DNA of 64,000 nucleotides from Neurospora intermedia. Taxonomy: Eukaryota; Ascomycota; Sordariomycetes; Sordariales; Sordariaceae. Below the pieces are notes generated by a model. That model was given only the letters and a program-made list of their open reading frames with translations. It had not been told where the DNA came from and ran no database searches. The stretch lies in assembly GCA_037102815.1 (NCBI GenBank), contig BTPP01000007.1:1426001-1490000 (forward strand). Reading direction: 5' to 3'. Positions 1 through 11,300 of the stretch are shown in pieces. A program made the position numbers and the translations under genes. Within the stretch, counting starts at the first letter, position 1. Each line of letters opens with the position of its first letter.

Positions 1-157
1 GCCATTGAACATGACATCCCCCCAAGCTCTTTTTCCTACATACCTTAGATACTACCCGACAGCAAACTGATCCTCCCTAGCTCGCACTACCCCCCGCCAT
101 GGCTCCGACGATCACCACCACTGCCCACCAAATGAGAACCCCTCGATCCTCTACAAG

Positions 158-1743
158 ATGCTCGAAGCAGCCGCCACCTCGTTCGCCTCCATACTCGTCC
201 TCGGCGCCGGTTTCAGTATCGCTGCCTACGTCTACCACAAGACCTATAAGCACATCGTCTTACAGAAAATGGCCAACGCTTTTGAGCCCGGTGATCCCGT
301 TCTCGACCTCGCCGCCATTGGCAAGAACATACCGCTCTCCAAGACCGCCGCTGCCACGCATTGGATCGCACGACCCGAGCAGGACATCGTCGATGATATC
401 GTGGCTGGCAAAGAGATCGGGCACTACCACCTGTTCATCGGCGACAAGGGCACGGGCAAGAGCAGCATGCTGTTGGAAGCCATGCGCAAGATCGACGGTG
501 ACGGCGTGGCCATGTTTGAGGCGCATGCCGACCTGGAGATCTTTCGCATCCGCCTGGGCAAGGCGCTTGACTACGAGTTCCACGAGGATTACATTGGCAG
601 CTACTTCAGCGAGCGCGGCCCGCGCGACACCACGGCGCTCTTGGATATTGAGCGTGCGCTGAACAAGCTGGAAAAGGTGGCGCTCAAGCGGCGTGCAAAG
701 ATTGGAAGGCCGCTGGTGGTTATCATCAACCAAATGCATCTGATCCGCGACGATGAGGACGGCAAGGATTTGATTGAGCTGCTCCAGCAGAAGGCGGAGC
801 AGTGGGCCGCCAGCAACTTGGTTACCATGGTGTTTAACAGCGACGATTACTGGGTGTATGAGAGACTGAAGCAGTTGGCCACGCGCATGGAGGTGCTCTC
901 AATCACGGACCTGCCCAAGAACCTGGCGACGGCGGCCCTCAGGAATTATCGTCACCGCTATTTTGGAGAGGACTTAAGCGACCAGACCTTGGAGCAAATC
1001 TACGATCGCGTGGGTGGTCGCCTGAATTTCTTGAATAGGGTCGCCAAGAGCAATGATATGCTGGCGACGTGTGATGAGATCAAGCAAGTGGAGAAAACGT
1101 GGTTCTTGAACCAGTGCTGGATTCTGGGAGAGGAAATGGATGATGATGTGATGGATCAGCAGAAGTGGGCTGTGAGTCGCTATTTCTTTGTTCCCTTTTC
1201 TTTTTCTTCCCACTCCCTACCTCCCTTAAACCCCTTCTGCTTCCTCATCTTCCCTCCAATTTGCTAACACCCCCTCCCCCCACACAGGCAGCAGCAGTAG
1301 TCCTAGCCACCGCCCTCGTCGATAAAGAAGCCATGATGGAAGCCGAGGGTTCTTCCACCTACGACCCTGTAGTCGGCCACATCCTGCCCTCGTACGCTCT
1401 GCACGAGGCCCAGCAGATCATGACGCGTTCCGACTTTGTGCGCGCCCTTGACCGCCTCAATCTTTTCTCGATCACCAAGAACGCCCAGGTGCGCGCCAGC
1501 TCCGTGCCCATGCACCTCGCGTTCCGGGAGATCGTTGCTCAGCCCGGCTTCCGCGAACACCTGCAGGCGACCATTGACAGGATCGCGGCTATCGAGAGCT
1601 TGGGACGTACCAGGGAGTTGGTGGCGAAGGATCTGGTGCTTGGTGGTCATTATGAGATTAGGAGGTCGGAGAAGGGCAAGGGCGTAGATGTCAAGTTGGT
1701 TATGCCGGAACCGGAAGACGAGGGTGAGGAGAAGGATGATTAA
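158..1743 (+). CDS. Membrane-anchored AAA+-type P-loop ATPase, function unknown
   Basis: Two exons, 158-1171 and 1288-1743, joined in phase 0 across a GTGAGT...CACACAG intron, give 489 aa. A hydrophobic segment at residues 8-26 is followed by basic residues, which fits an N-terminal membrane anchor. Walker A (GDKGTGKS) lies at 95-102. The expected Walker B strand (PLVVIINQMH, 185-194) has Asn-Gln where Asp-Glu is usual, so hydrolysis may be weak or use a nearby acidic residue. The region resembles Orc1/Cdc6-like or mitochondrial AAA ATPases. The C-terminus is acidic. The frame stays open upstream to position 71, and a CTGAT branch-like site plus TAG at 78-80 could be a 3' splice site. The true start may therefore lie outside the window and residue 1 may be internal. 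No substrate or partner can be named. Confidence 0.75.
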
Positions 1744-2528
1744 GATTTCTGACTTGCCTCGAAGAACGTGCCTGTGATTGTCCTGTCAGGAGCCAGGCGG
1801 TCATTGGACAAAATCGAAAGGAAAAAAGTGAAAAGACGAAAGTGAAAAGAAGAAGAAAAAAAAGATGGTAACGTTTTAGTACCTCTAGGCATGAAAATAT
1901 GGAGTCAAGGCGGGGATGGAAAGATGAAGAAAAAGCGTTCTGTTTTCTTGGTTTTTGCGAAGGATCATGAGGGAGAGAGGCACTTGCCAGGAGCTTCAAT
2001 CTTTTCCACGCACTATACATCAGGCACTAGAGTCCGTGGTGACTCAGACCAACACTCATTCATCACCCCATACGTTCTATTTTTTATTATATTTTCTTCA
2101 GCATGAATTTCCTTTTCTTGCCGCGAGTTGGTTCGGCGTTTAAGAGAGTGGTGGTAGAGGTGGTACTTGATAACGGTTCATTTCATTTTATTTCATGTTC
2201 GCTTTTCATATGGTACTCCTAGTTTCGATTCATCTCTTTTCTTCCATATTCTCTTACTTGATATGGCATTGTATGTACGTACGTAGCTCACTAGGAACTC
2301 GGCGATTCGAGGTCACGCACAGTTGGTAAATCATTGGCTCAGTACCTAGAGGTACTTACACAACATGTAGCAGTAGTTCTTCTCTAACCCCGAAGAGTAG
2401 TTGATGGTATTTGTTCACTCTACACAATGACTTGCACTCAACCATCATATGTCTCCTTCCAAGCATTAGGAAAAACAAAACATCTTGTGCTACATATACT
2501 TAGAGGTATGTACCGTAGAGGTATTCCG
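1744..2528. other. Intergenic, convergent 3' ends
   Basis: This AT-richer spacer lies between two convergent genes. It holds a short tacgtacgtacg-type repeat near 2273-2285 and several copies of a TACCTCTA-type motif (about 1880, 2344, 2500). No credible coding frame or RNA gene was seen. Confidence 0.6.
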
Positions 2529-3413
2529 CTAACCCCCCATCTCCCTACCTCTAGCCTTCAAACTAGGCTTCACCACACGACCACTGCGTGTGACCGTTGT
2601 GTTCACAGTAGCGGCCGGCGGCGCTGAATTGGACCTTGCGGCTCCTCCTTTACCTCCTTTTTCACTCCTAGTCCTGGTTCCGGTCCTGATGCGTGAAGCT
2701 GCTTTGGTGGTTTTCTTCTTGTCTACCGCCTCGTTCATCTCTCTGGTTTTCTGACTGGGCTTCACCACGCGACCGCTACGTGTTGTAATGGGAACCGAGG
2801 TAGTAGCCTCGAGAGCCTTTGGAGCCATGGGAGCCATGGGAGCCATGAGAGCAATGTTACCGGCTGGTAGAGGTAAGTTCTGCTGGACGTCTGCTGGAGA
2901 GTCTTTTGCTGCTTGGACGCTGGCTCCATGTCTCTGGAGGCTACGGATAGCCGCTTGTGCTTGGTTGAGTTGATCCACTTGGACTGTAGACGGGGACTTC
3001 ACTGGACGGTCCGGGATAGGGGGACTTGGGGGGTTTTCGTTGTCGTTGTCTTTGCTGTTGTCTTTGCCCTTATCTTTGTTCTTGTTGCTGTCATTATCAT
3101 TGTCTTTGTCGTTGTCGCTGTCTTTGTTGCTGTCCTTAGAGGTATCGTTATCCTTGTCCACCTCCGCCTTGTTCGACTTCAAGGCATCCTTCCTGGCAAG
3201 TGCGGCCTCCACTTTAGCCTCGGCCTCGTTCTCGGCTGCGTTAAGGGATTCTATGATCATAGTCTTCCTTATGATCAAGAGGGCGCGGCTTGATAGGATC
3301 AATCGAAGTTTCCTGGCGGCCGGGGCGAGGTTGTTGTTGGTGGGCTTGGTGACTTCTTTAGCGGCCGCTTTGGAAATTGTCGCATTGGACTTTTCATTGT
3401 TGGTTTCTGTCAT
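2529..3413 (-). CDS. Low-complexity basic protein with duplicated TRSGRVVKPS motif
   Basis: Single exon of 294 aa with an ATG at 3413 that reads MTETNNEKSN. The N-terminal third contains a short helix-prone stretch (about residues 30-60). Residues 86-124 are an Asp/Lys/Asn/Ser run built from repeated GATAAN-type codons. The C-terminal third is basic and carries the same ten residues, TRSGRVVKPS, at about 211 and again at about 275 near the end. Such Arg/Lys/Gly patches suggest nucleic-acid or chromatin contact, but this is inference. There is no recognised catalytic domain. The acidic run is highly repetitive, so the frame could be fortuitous. The continuous 294-codon length, the sensible start and the conserved duplicated motif argue for a real, probably lineage-restricted gene. 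Confidence 0.5.
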   Translation of the reverse strand: MTETNNEKSNATISKAAAKEVTKPTNNNLAPAARKLRLILSSRALLIIRKTMIIESLNAAENEAEAKVEAALARKDALKSNKAEVDKDNDTSKDSNKDSDNDKDNDNDSNKNKDKGKDNSKDNDNENPPSPPIPDRPVKSPSTVQVDQLNQAQAAIRSLQRHGASVQAAKDSPADVQQNLPLPAGNIALMAPMAPMAPKALEATTSVPITTRSGRVVKPSQKTREMNEAVDKKKTTKAASRIRTGTRTRSEKGGKGGAARSNSAPPAATVNTTVTRSGRVVKPSLKARGREMGG

Positions 3414-4471
3414 TTTGGCGTGGTCTCAAGAAATGGAGAGTTATATAAGAGCTGGTACTGGAGGTAGTGTAATTAGTAAGTGGTGGTTGTTGTTGTCAAA
3501 AGAAGTAGTGACGTACATTGGGAATTTGGAAAAGTCAGAAATGATACGGGGATGTGGACAATGGTCGTGTTCTCGACTTTTTGGAGCACGAGGTGGAAGT
3601 CGGAGATGTGTGCCCTGGTGTTTTGGACAAGACTGGAACAAGTTCAGCGAGCTCCGAGTACAGCTAGTAGGATTCATGTTTTTATAGTTCTGGAAGTGGG
3701 AAATACTAAGAACCTGATTCGCTGACAGTAAAGGGGTTGGAAGTAAACCTGGAAGGCATCCAAGGTTTACCTGCTGGTGAATAGATAGATGTAGCTACCT
3801 CTAGGTAGCAGCCAAGGTCGTCGACTATGGGGAGGTTAGCGGACGATGGTGAATGGTAGAGGTACCTACCTCTCTACCTTACCTATGGTCCAAAGCCTCA
3901 AGGTTCCATTGCCTAGCGGTAGGTATTACCGAACAAGGAGCTGTGACAGAGTAAATGATCACCTCTAAAATTATGATGAGGGCTGTGTGGAGATGAGGTT
4001 CTCTTACTCTACCTAAGGTGTAGTACCGGCTAACTTCCACGTCTATATACAGGCAGGTACCGTAGTGGGAAAACCTGTTTCCAGACATGCGTTTTTCTAA
4101 ACATTGATTGTCTGTCAGACAACGCTTGTTGCGACAGGATTTTCCGCGTCGGTAGAGGTAGGTACCTCTAGAGGTAGGTATGTACACTCTACATCAAAAC
4201 TGAAGGTATTTTTCGGCGCCTCCATTTCTGAGAACTCGCTACGAAACCACCGCCACCTGCTTTTTCGATTCCAGTCCTTGGTATAGGCGGCGGGTAATTG
4301 TCCTGGGTGCTGGCTTGCTTTTTGGTTTTAGAGTGTTGGCCAGCACCCTGGACAATGGCAGGTCCAGTCGCTCAGTTTCGGCATTTTTCTTGTGGCTCTT
4401 TTGAGAAAGGACACGCGATTTGGAAACGTGTGGTAGGTCAATATTATTCCCAGGTTGTAGAAATTCCATTG
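3414..4471. other. Intergenic, TACCTCTA-motif rich
   Basis: Contains dense copies of a GGTACCTCTA / TAGAGGTACC motif, for example 3793-3809, 3855-3880 and 4150-4180, partly arranged as palindromes. No gene is supported. The minus-strand reading frame that runs into this stretch from 4760 has no family features. Confidence 0.5.
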
Positions 4472-4577
4472 ACTCCTTTGGGGCTCGGGTCAGTGTCGAG
4501 GAGGGATCTGGAGACAGAGGGACGATGAGAACCCATGCTCGAGTTGCCGATGAACCCGCGTTGGCCAAGGTCGCTAT
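4472..4577 (+). repeat. Frame-preserving fragment duplicated from the 8.4-12.2 kb gene
   Basis: About 100 bp match 9290-9395 inside the large proline-rich gene. The core 4519-4557 is identical to 9336-9374 over 39 nt. The flanks match imperfectly with one 6-nt indel, so the same reading frame survives: both read RGTMRTHARVADEP, preceded by FGxRVxxEEG. Similarity stops abruptly on both sides. This is a gene fragment, not a full paralogue. Confidence 0.85.
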
Positions 4578-4840
4578 ATTCGCCGTACATTGCCTGCTTT
4601 TCGGGGCAAAGAACAAGAAGGCGTGGTTAGTGGGAGGACGCCTGGTATGAACGAAGGTAGAAATAGTCGAAAATCGACTGGGTGATAATTTCGGTGGAAG
4701 ATGGTCAAACTCACTAACTGTGATGTGGCCGGCGCGGTCGGTCAGAGGCCTTGTCAACACGGACTCTGCGACCTCAAATCTATGTTGAAGTGTGTGTCAG
4801 CGGCCGCTTAATGCCAGTCTTAAGATGAGGGGATACTTAC

Positions 4841-4926
4841 TCCTGGCCGTCCATGGAGCAGTTGCGGGCAATGTGGCCGACCTCGCCGCACTTGTAGCAC
4901 TCAGCGCCGGAGGGCTGACCACCGGA
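4841..4926 (-). pseudogene. Orphan exon encoding a CCHC zinc knuckle (CNBP/Byr3-like)
   Basis: On the minus strand this 86-nt stretch encodes SGAECYKCGEVGHIARNCS, a perfect CX2CX4HX4C zinc knuckle as found in CNBP/Gis2/Byr3 single-strand nucleic-acid-binding proteins. It is flanked by CCCAG on its 5' side and GTAAGT on its 3' side, so both splice sites look intact. Such proteins normally carry five to seven knuckles, and I see no other complete one nearby. A short RAGHIT stretch near 4720-4740 could be a trace of another. Read straight through, the frame stops at the TAA inside GTAAGT. The best reading is an exon-plus-intron piece copied from a zinc-knuckle gene elsewhere. A very diverged small gene is possible but less likely. 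Confidence 0.7.
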
Positions 4927-5109
4927 CTGGGAGCAAAACTTGAGAGTCGTCGTGATGAGGGGACCACGGAGGGAGATGCAGGTGATATCGATCTCGCAAA
5001 GTGTTTCTCTTGTGATGTTTCCTGCGCAACAGGTTGTTTGCTGCTCAGCCGACGGACTGAGTCGCGACTTTCCAATTTCCGCGAAATTCCCAGTATGGGA
5101 AATTTTGAC

Positions 5110-8100
5110 TAGTATTGAGCTGCTGTCTCGTCACTGGAAGTTGGACATTCCTGAATGAGATCAGGCAGGAGGAGGAGCAGGTGGAAGAGATGTTAGCTTG
5201 TGATAGTGATGCTCATCTTGGCTGTTATTTGAGAAAGAACCAGGTGGTGATGGGGTCCTTGTTTGGCGAATGTACGTCGACGAAAGAAAAGAAGGAGAGG
5301 GGAGGAGGAAAAAAAATCAGAGACCGTAGTGAGAGAGCCTTGCTTGAATATGTAGAGGTACCGAAGCGGGAAAGTCTGCACATGAGTCGCAGCGACCGTT
5401 GTCTCCCAAGCCCCTAGACGTGTACAACGCATGTCTGGAAAAAAAGGGTTTCCCGCTATGATACGCTCAGCTCCGCTACTCGCAAACTGCAATGGAAGGA
5501 CCGACTTTATTTTGTTGGAATTAGTAGACGTCCACTTCGAGATTTCTTGACCACGCAAAAGATGTTACTTACGAATCTTACAGAGTATCGTGGTATGTTG
5601 CCTGGCTGAGACTCAGGGAGCGGGGCAAGCAAGTACGAGGTCCGGGCCTTGTTGTTCAAGGGGAGCTTTTGATTTCATGCCATGTGCACCGACTGCTAAC
5701 CCGACGACTTTAAGTTGGAAGCAACAAAGGCACAAAGAAGGAGAACGCCAAGTAGATGTGCCTGAAATGGTCTTCTGGGTGTAAAAAGCAATAGACTTTA
5801 AGCCTGCCATATGTTGTGTTGACCAATTCCAAAAACACATTGTTTCTGGGTTTCAACGTCCATTTCGTTGGAACAGTCGACTCCCCATGAGTGGTATCTG
5901 AGGCACCTGATTCCATATTTCACGAGATTGGTGCCTCTGGCGTAAAATCGTTATCCGCTCAGGAAGGATGTGTCTACCTGCCTTAGCCAACTCCCTCAAA
6001 GACGCTATGAACGACTTGAAGCAGATCGAGGAGCGAATTCTTGACATCAGCGTAATTGTGAAACCACTTAACTGATTGATATCTCTGAGAGATTGTTGAT
6101 AGTTGTGCCATCTGCCTGCCCTAACAGATGAAGTTGAGGCCTTTCAGCTCAACACTACCGCCTGCCTTCTTCTGGTGAAACAGGCGGGTTTGTTGTCTGG
6201 TCCATGTTTCAACCGACCAGTTACTTCGATCCATCACCAAAATTCCATCTAGCCCCACGAATACAACAGACAACGTGTGCCTTCCACTCTTGATGGTCGT
6301 CACGCTAGCTCGTAAAGGTACCTCTACAAACGCAGTCATAGAAGGGAAAGGGGAGCTGGACGACGTTAGTTCCAGCATGAACACCTGCAAATGATGTACG
6401 CCGCTCCACTGTCGAAGTCAACAAACGATATAGGATAGAAGTGCACCTTGGGAAGGGAGCTCTGTGATAAAGAGCAAACCATACCTGTGTGATATCTCGG
6501 ATGGATGATGTGATCTCGGTGGATACAGTTGTAGTACCTCACAGAATAACTTGGAAGCACGATGGGAAGTTGTCATCTGAATAGCCGTCTGGCCTTCACC
6601 CAACTGAGCAAGACCAGAATCCGTAGAGTGACCTGGGTGGACGAGACGAAAGATGCCGTTGGTAGCAAGACCAGCCTCGCCATATCTCAGCTTCCACTCC
6701 TTTGCTCCGAAATCCCCAGCTCCGTGTAGAGCCAGTCGTCCACGGAGAAGATGAGGATGGCAGGGTCAGCCTCAAGTCGTCTTGACTTTTGTTTCCCAGC
6801 CTCACAGCAGTTCGTCCCAAGTGGGCAAAGCAAACTTGCTCAACAAAAGCCCAGTCTGGTGTCGTCCGAACTCACAGTCCAGGTCCTCCCAAAGGACCGT
6901 GCCCCGTCCAGTTGCCCTCCTGCCTTGCTCCCTCCTGGGTCTTAAACTCTTCCGCCCGCACTCGCCCCAACTTTTTCTTGTCCACAACACCATCAGCCAA
7001 AGCTACCATCGCGTCGAGTAAGTACCTAGTGCCCAGTTCACTATCATCAATCCTGCCCCCAACCAAGAAGAAATCTGTTGTTTTCAAAGGTATAATCATC
7101 CATCACGCCTTGCCTGCTCTGCTTTTTCTTCCTCCTTCACACATATCTTCACCCCTCGTCGCCAAGGCAACTCAGTCAGGTAAACCCATCCGTCACCTTC
7201 ACCTGCATCTTCACCTGGGCCCGCGATGCGAGAGAGTCGAATGACTCGATTGCAAGTGTCTGGGAGACTTTGACCTCGACTTCAGAAGCTTCAAGCGCGA
7301 GTATGCCAAATCTCTTGTGTTGACTTGATCTTCGCCCCCTTTGATTTTTACCCCTCCATATCACATCACCACCCCCATCTTGGACACTGCTCCAAAGTAT
7401 CGTGATAAAAAGCGGTCGCACACTCTGAGAAAGCAGGTCATCCTCTCCTCCTATTCTGGGATCGTTGTGATGACTCCACAACTTTGCGGTCGCACATCAG
7501 AAACAACAGTCCTGACTCCAGACCTCACTCGAGAATCCCGACTTCAACTGAACCACACTTGAAGCAAGAACCTGGGCTAACCATTTCATCATCGCAGTCG
7601 TACCAAGCTCAAGACCTTTTTCTCGTTGCCGCTGCCCAGCCTTCAAGCAACTTTTCGCCGTAAGTTCCAGATCTTCTTCTCAAAACCCACATCCTCTCTC
7701 CTGAACCTCGGGTCTTCTTCAAGATCTGGGTGTCATCCAGTATGTATGACCTGGGCCATCATCGCTTGGCTGATCTCGTCATACTGCTCCTTGGCAGTTC
7801 TGACATTACCCTCTTCATCTTCACCCTTGGTAGAACATACCCATGTTTCTCGCGTTGCTAACTTCGTTGGCAGATTTCAAACCTTTCTTTGCCGTACGTT
7901 TTGGTCATCTTCCCTTTTTCCATGTCTTGTTGGTTCCAGACCTTGGATTCAATCAAGCAATTCCACCGATGTGGTCAACCTTGAGACTGCCAAGGTTGAT
8001 CGCAGCAGCATAACATGGCCAGACCTGGGGCAATGGAATGGTGTGGGAAGACCGCAGCTTACCGAACTCGACCCATTTGCTTCACACTTGTCAACCACCG

Positions 8101-8359
8101 TCACTGTCACCATCTTATCACCTTGACGCTTTTGTTTTCTCTTTGCCTTCAACCCAGCCACTAACTCGCTCTGTCGTGCTCAGACCAAAGCACCAACCTC
8201 TCCTCGCCTTTCTGTAAGCAACACCTCCGCCTTTGGCCCTCGCTTCTCTCCAGATCGTGTGCCATCGTACATGGGCACTCCATCCGCTTCCACCACATAT
8301 CACTGGCTCCAGTCTTCAACTTGCTAACAGACAGGCAAGTAGCTACCTCAACCAAGAAG
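5110..8359. other. Gene-poor region and long CT-rich leader
   Basis: There is no intact gene. The plus strand from about 6900 to 8359 is pyrimidine-rich and may include the 5' leader, possibly spliced, of the gene starting at 8360. The minus strand carries broken coding-like pieces, described separately. Confidence 0.4.
5710..8113 (-). pseudogene. Decayed coding-like remnant, product unknown
   Basis: On the minus strand, several stretches in the same order read like protein but are broken by stops and frame changes. They are about 8113-8060 (MVTVTVVDKCEANGSSS), 8020-7870 (GSLKVDHIGG), 7780-7690 (VRTAKEQYDEISQAMMAQ), 7650-7600, 7090-6875 (GGRIDDSELGTRYLLDAM, ending at GTGAGT), 6700-6560 (EWKLRYGEAGLATNGIFR), 6390-6121 and 6000-5800. 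The composition is protein-like rather than low-complexity, and some edges coincide with splice-like sites. I do not recognise the family. The call could be wrong: the plus strand also shows coding-like pieces (for example 7264-7320), and part of this DNA may be the leader of the divergent gene. Confidence 0.3.
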
Positions 8360-11300
8360 ATGTCTTCGTCCCGCTCTTCTTCTTTCCCCTCCTCCGCCTC
8401 CGCCTCTCCCCTCGCCTCGCGCTCGCGCTCGTCGCCCGACGACGGCACCAGCGGCCGCCACCGCAGCCGCATTCCGGTACCCGTCCGCCTCCGCGCCCGC
8501 GCCCGCGCAGGCACCACCACCAGGACCCGACCCGGGCAGCTGGTCGCCTCGTCGTCGCCTTCGGGTGGCTTCTTGGCGTCAGTCCCGGAAGAGCTCCTCG
8601 GTGATGGCAACATCGTCGAGGGTGCTGATAGCGGGAGAGGTGCATCTTCGGATGCATCGCTCCCTAGCGAGTGGTAAGTGCAGTGTATTCTAGTGAAACT
8701 CTTTCGAAAAACTCTCCTTGATGAGTTGTGGGGGGGTGAAGGTGTTCGCGGCCTAGCAAGGCTAGACCCGGCGATGACCCTAGTACTATCTGCCATTGAC
8801 GAAGATGATGAATCCGCGTCTCTTTCGGAGCAGGATGATATCTCTTGGGAAGGGCAGGGTAGTCGTTTGAATGTTGTCGTGTCCAGTGTTTCCCGTGGGT
8901 AGTACACAGGGACTTGGGACGACAACTGTGTTCGTTTGGCCTTTCGAGCGAAAGCACGAAGCATTTTTACAGCATATGAACAAGACAACTAACGATATTT
9001 TTTTCTTCATGTCAATCAGGCACGAGACGACCAATGCGGCTCTCGATAGCTTCTTTGGGGTGGATGACGAAGAAGACCAGGAACAACACTTGGAGGAGGT
9101 TGTTTCTGGACTGTCCCCTTCTTCCTCTCTCCAGACCTCCATGCAGGGCCCCGCCACAGCCTTTGCTCCCACTCAGCAGCAGGAGCAGCTGCCCCAGCGG
9201 CGCCGGGGGCCTTCGGGTCACCAGCAGCCTGCTAGGGGTTTGGGACACCGCCGTCAGGCGGCTGTTTCGTCCTTCGCCCGAGTCGGCGACTCGAGCTCCT
9301 TTGGAGTCCGGGTCAATGCCGAGGAGGGAGTCAGGGGGACGATGAGAACCCATGCTCGAGTTGCCGATGAACCCAAGTCGGCCAAGGTTGCTGATGACAA
9401 GGCGACTGATGACGGCCCGCGGGTGAAGGTAGCCCCTGCTGCGACGGTCGAGGTGCCCTACGCAAGTAGGGCGAAGACTGCCCCCACCGGTGGACTCGTT
9501 GCGAGGGAGTCGGCGGCCGATGACAAGGTCGAGTCAGACGAACTCCGGCGAGCGGTTTCCTCTGTTGCTACACCTCCAGGATCCCAACTGGATAGCAGGC
9601 CCGGTCCGGTCCGTATTCGTACGACTACGGCGGGCAGACAGATCTTTGGGGCTGACGCTGCGGTTGGCACCCGTAGCCGAAGCAGCACGACGACCGTGGC
9701 TGGCGAGCGGCCCCTCGAGGCCACCGCTTCCAGACCACGTCCCCCTCCTGTTCCTCGCCTGGATCTGGCGCGCCTCACGGCCATGAGCCTGAGTGAAAAG
9801 CGCAGGATCAAGACCGAGCGAGCCCAGGAAGGCTGTTCCCACGGCCTCAACTCTTCTCGGACGACTCCGGATCTCGTCCCGCTCAGCTTGCCGGCGGTTA
9901 CTGGCTTGAGTGGGCCCGTTGTCGAGGACATTCCGCCTGTCCCTCCTCTTCCCGCCAACCTCTCCCCATCGGTAGTCCCAGCTGGTCGTAGGGCGGGTTC
10001 ACCCCTCTACACCGGAAGATTTGCCGACCGTCCTGGTCCCCCACTGCCCAACAGGCCGCTTCCGCCCATTCCGGGGCAAAGCGTTGTGCCATTGGGCACC
10101 CAGGTACAAGCAGGAGAGGTTGGTGGTGATGTGGAGTACGAGGGAGATGTGGAGGAGGAGAGCGACTATGAGGACTCCGACAGCAGGGAGTCGCATGGTG
10201 GTAGCCGCCCCCGGCTGTATGCCCCGAGCTTGTCCACCATCAGGGACAGCTCGCCGGTGCCACGTGCTTCTTCCGCGGCTGTCGCCTCGTCCTCTTCTTC
10301 ACCGGGAACAGCTGACCGGTCCTTTATTGCCTCGGACGATGCGTCGTTTTTGCCTCGCGGTGATTACGAGTATGGTGCCGCCCAGGCCAGAGAGGAGTCA
10401 CCCGCCTTTCGGGGTGGTGATGACACAACTCTTGTGGCCGACACCACGTTCGTCCAGGGCAACCAAAGACGCTGGGGGATGGTTCCCCATATGTTGGGTG
10501 ATGAGGTCCGGCTTCGGCTGGCTTCTTCCCCGACGCCATCCTCTGCCGATTCGGAAAGGACAGCTCGCCCGGCCACGGGTGAGGGACAGAGGGAGGTTCT
10601 CCCCGCCAATTTTGACCATGACGAAGCCCAGATGGACGACAGCAGCCTCTCCTTGACCTAGTTAGCCGAGGAAGCTGGCTTCGCCGTCGACAACAGCGCC
10701 ATTGTCACCGACTTTGACGAAGGTGTGCCCTCGCGGGAGGAGAGCCCGACTATCCCGGGTTCTCTCGTGGAAGACCCGGCAGACGGGTTGACCACCACAC
10801 TGCCGCCATTGCTCGCGGACCTTGAGCCGCTACCCCTTCGTCGTGCGCCCGCATTAAGACGAGGCTCACCAGCCATCACGAACCAACGCCCCCAGCCGCA
10901 GCCCGCACGCCCTGCCCTCTATGTCTTCCCCCGCCCGCCGATGGGTTTAGGATTGCGTCCTGACCGTGGTTCAAGCACGCAGAGGCCTGGTGCAACCTAT
11001 TTGTCTGGTGATGGTGGTCTCGCCTCTTCCGTTACCGTTGGTGTTCTCCCTCGCCCTCCTGTTGCGATGGGAATGTCGTCAGGAGCCGGTGACGTGGTGT
11101 CTCCGGGTGGTGCAGTCCCTCCTGGTGCAATCTCTCCTGGCCTGGCTTCTCCTGGTGTGAGCAGTTATGGTGTCGGACTCGGTCGTGGTCTTCCGCGGTC
11201 GGTGACCCAAGCCATTGCTTCTCTACCGCCTATGCCAGTTGGTTCGCCTCCTCGTGGTTTTGGCCGTTCCGTCACTCAGGCCCTCCCTCGCACAGGTGAT

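Noticed and set aside
99-662. 187-codon plus-strand frame overlapping the ATPase gene
   Set aside because: Arg/Ser/Pro-rich shadow with no domain. Kept only as a possible upstream open frame.
4239-4760. 173-codon minus-strand frame
   Set aside because: It is antisense to the duplicated fragment of the 8.4 kb gene and joins unrelated sequence; no domain.
10579-10661. Intron GTGAGG...CCTAG removing the in-frame TAG
   Set aside because: Removal leaves a phase-1 join that does not restore the downstream frame.
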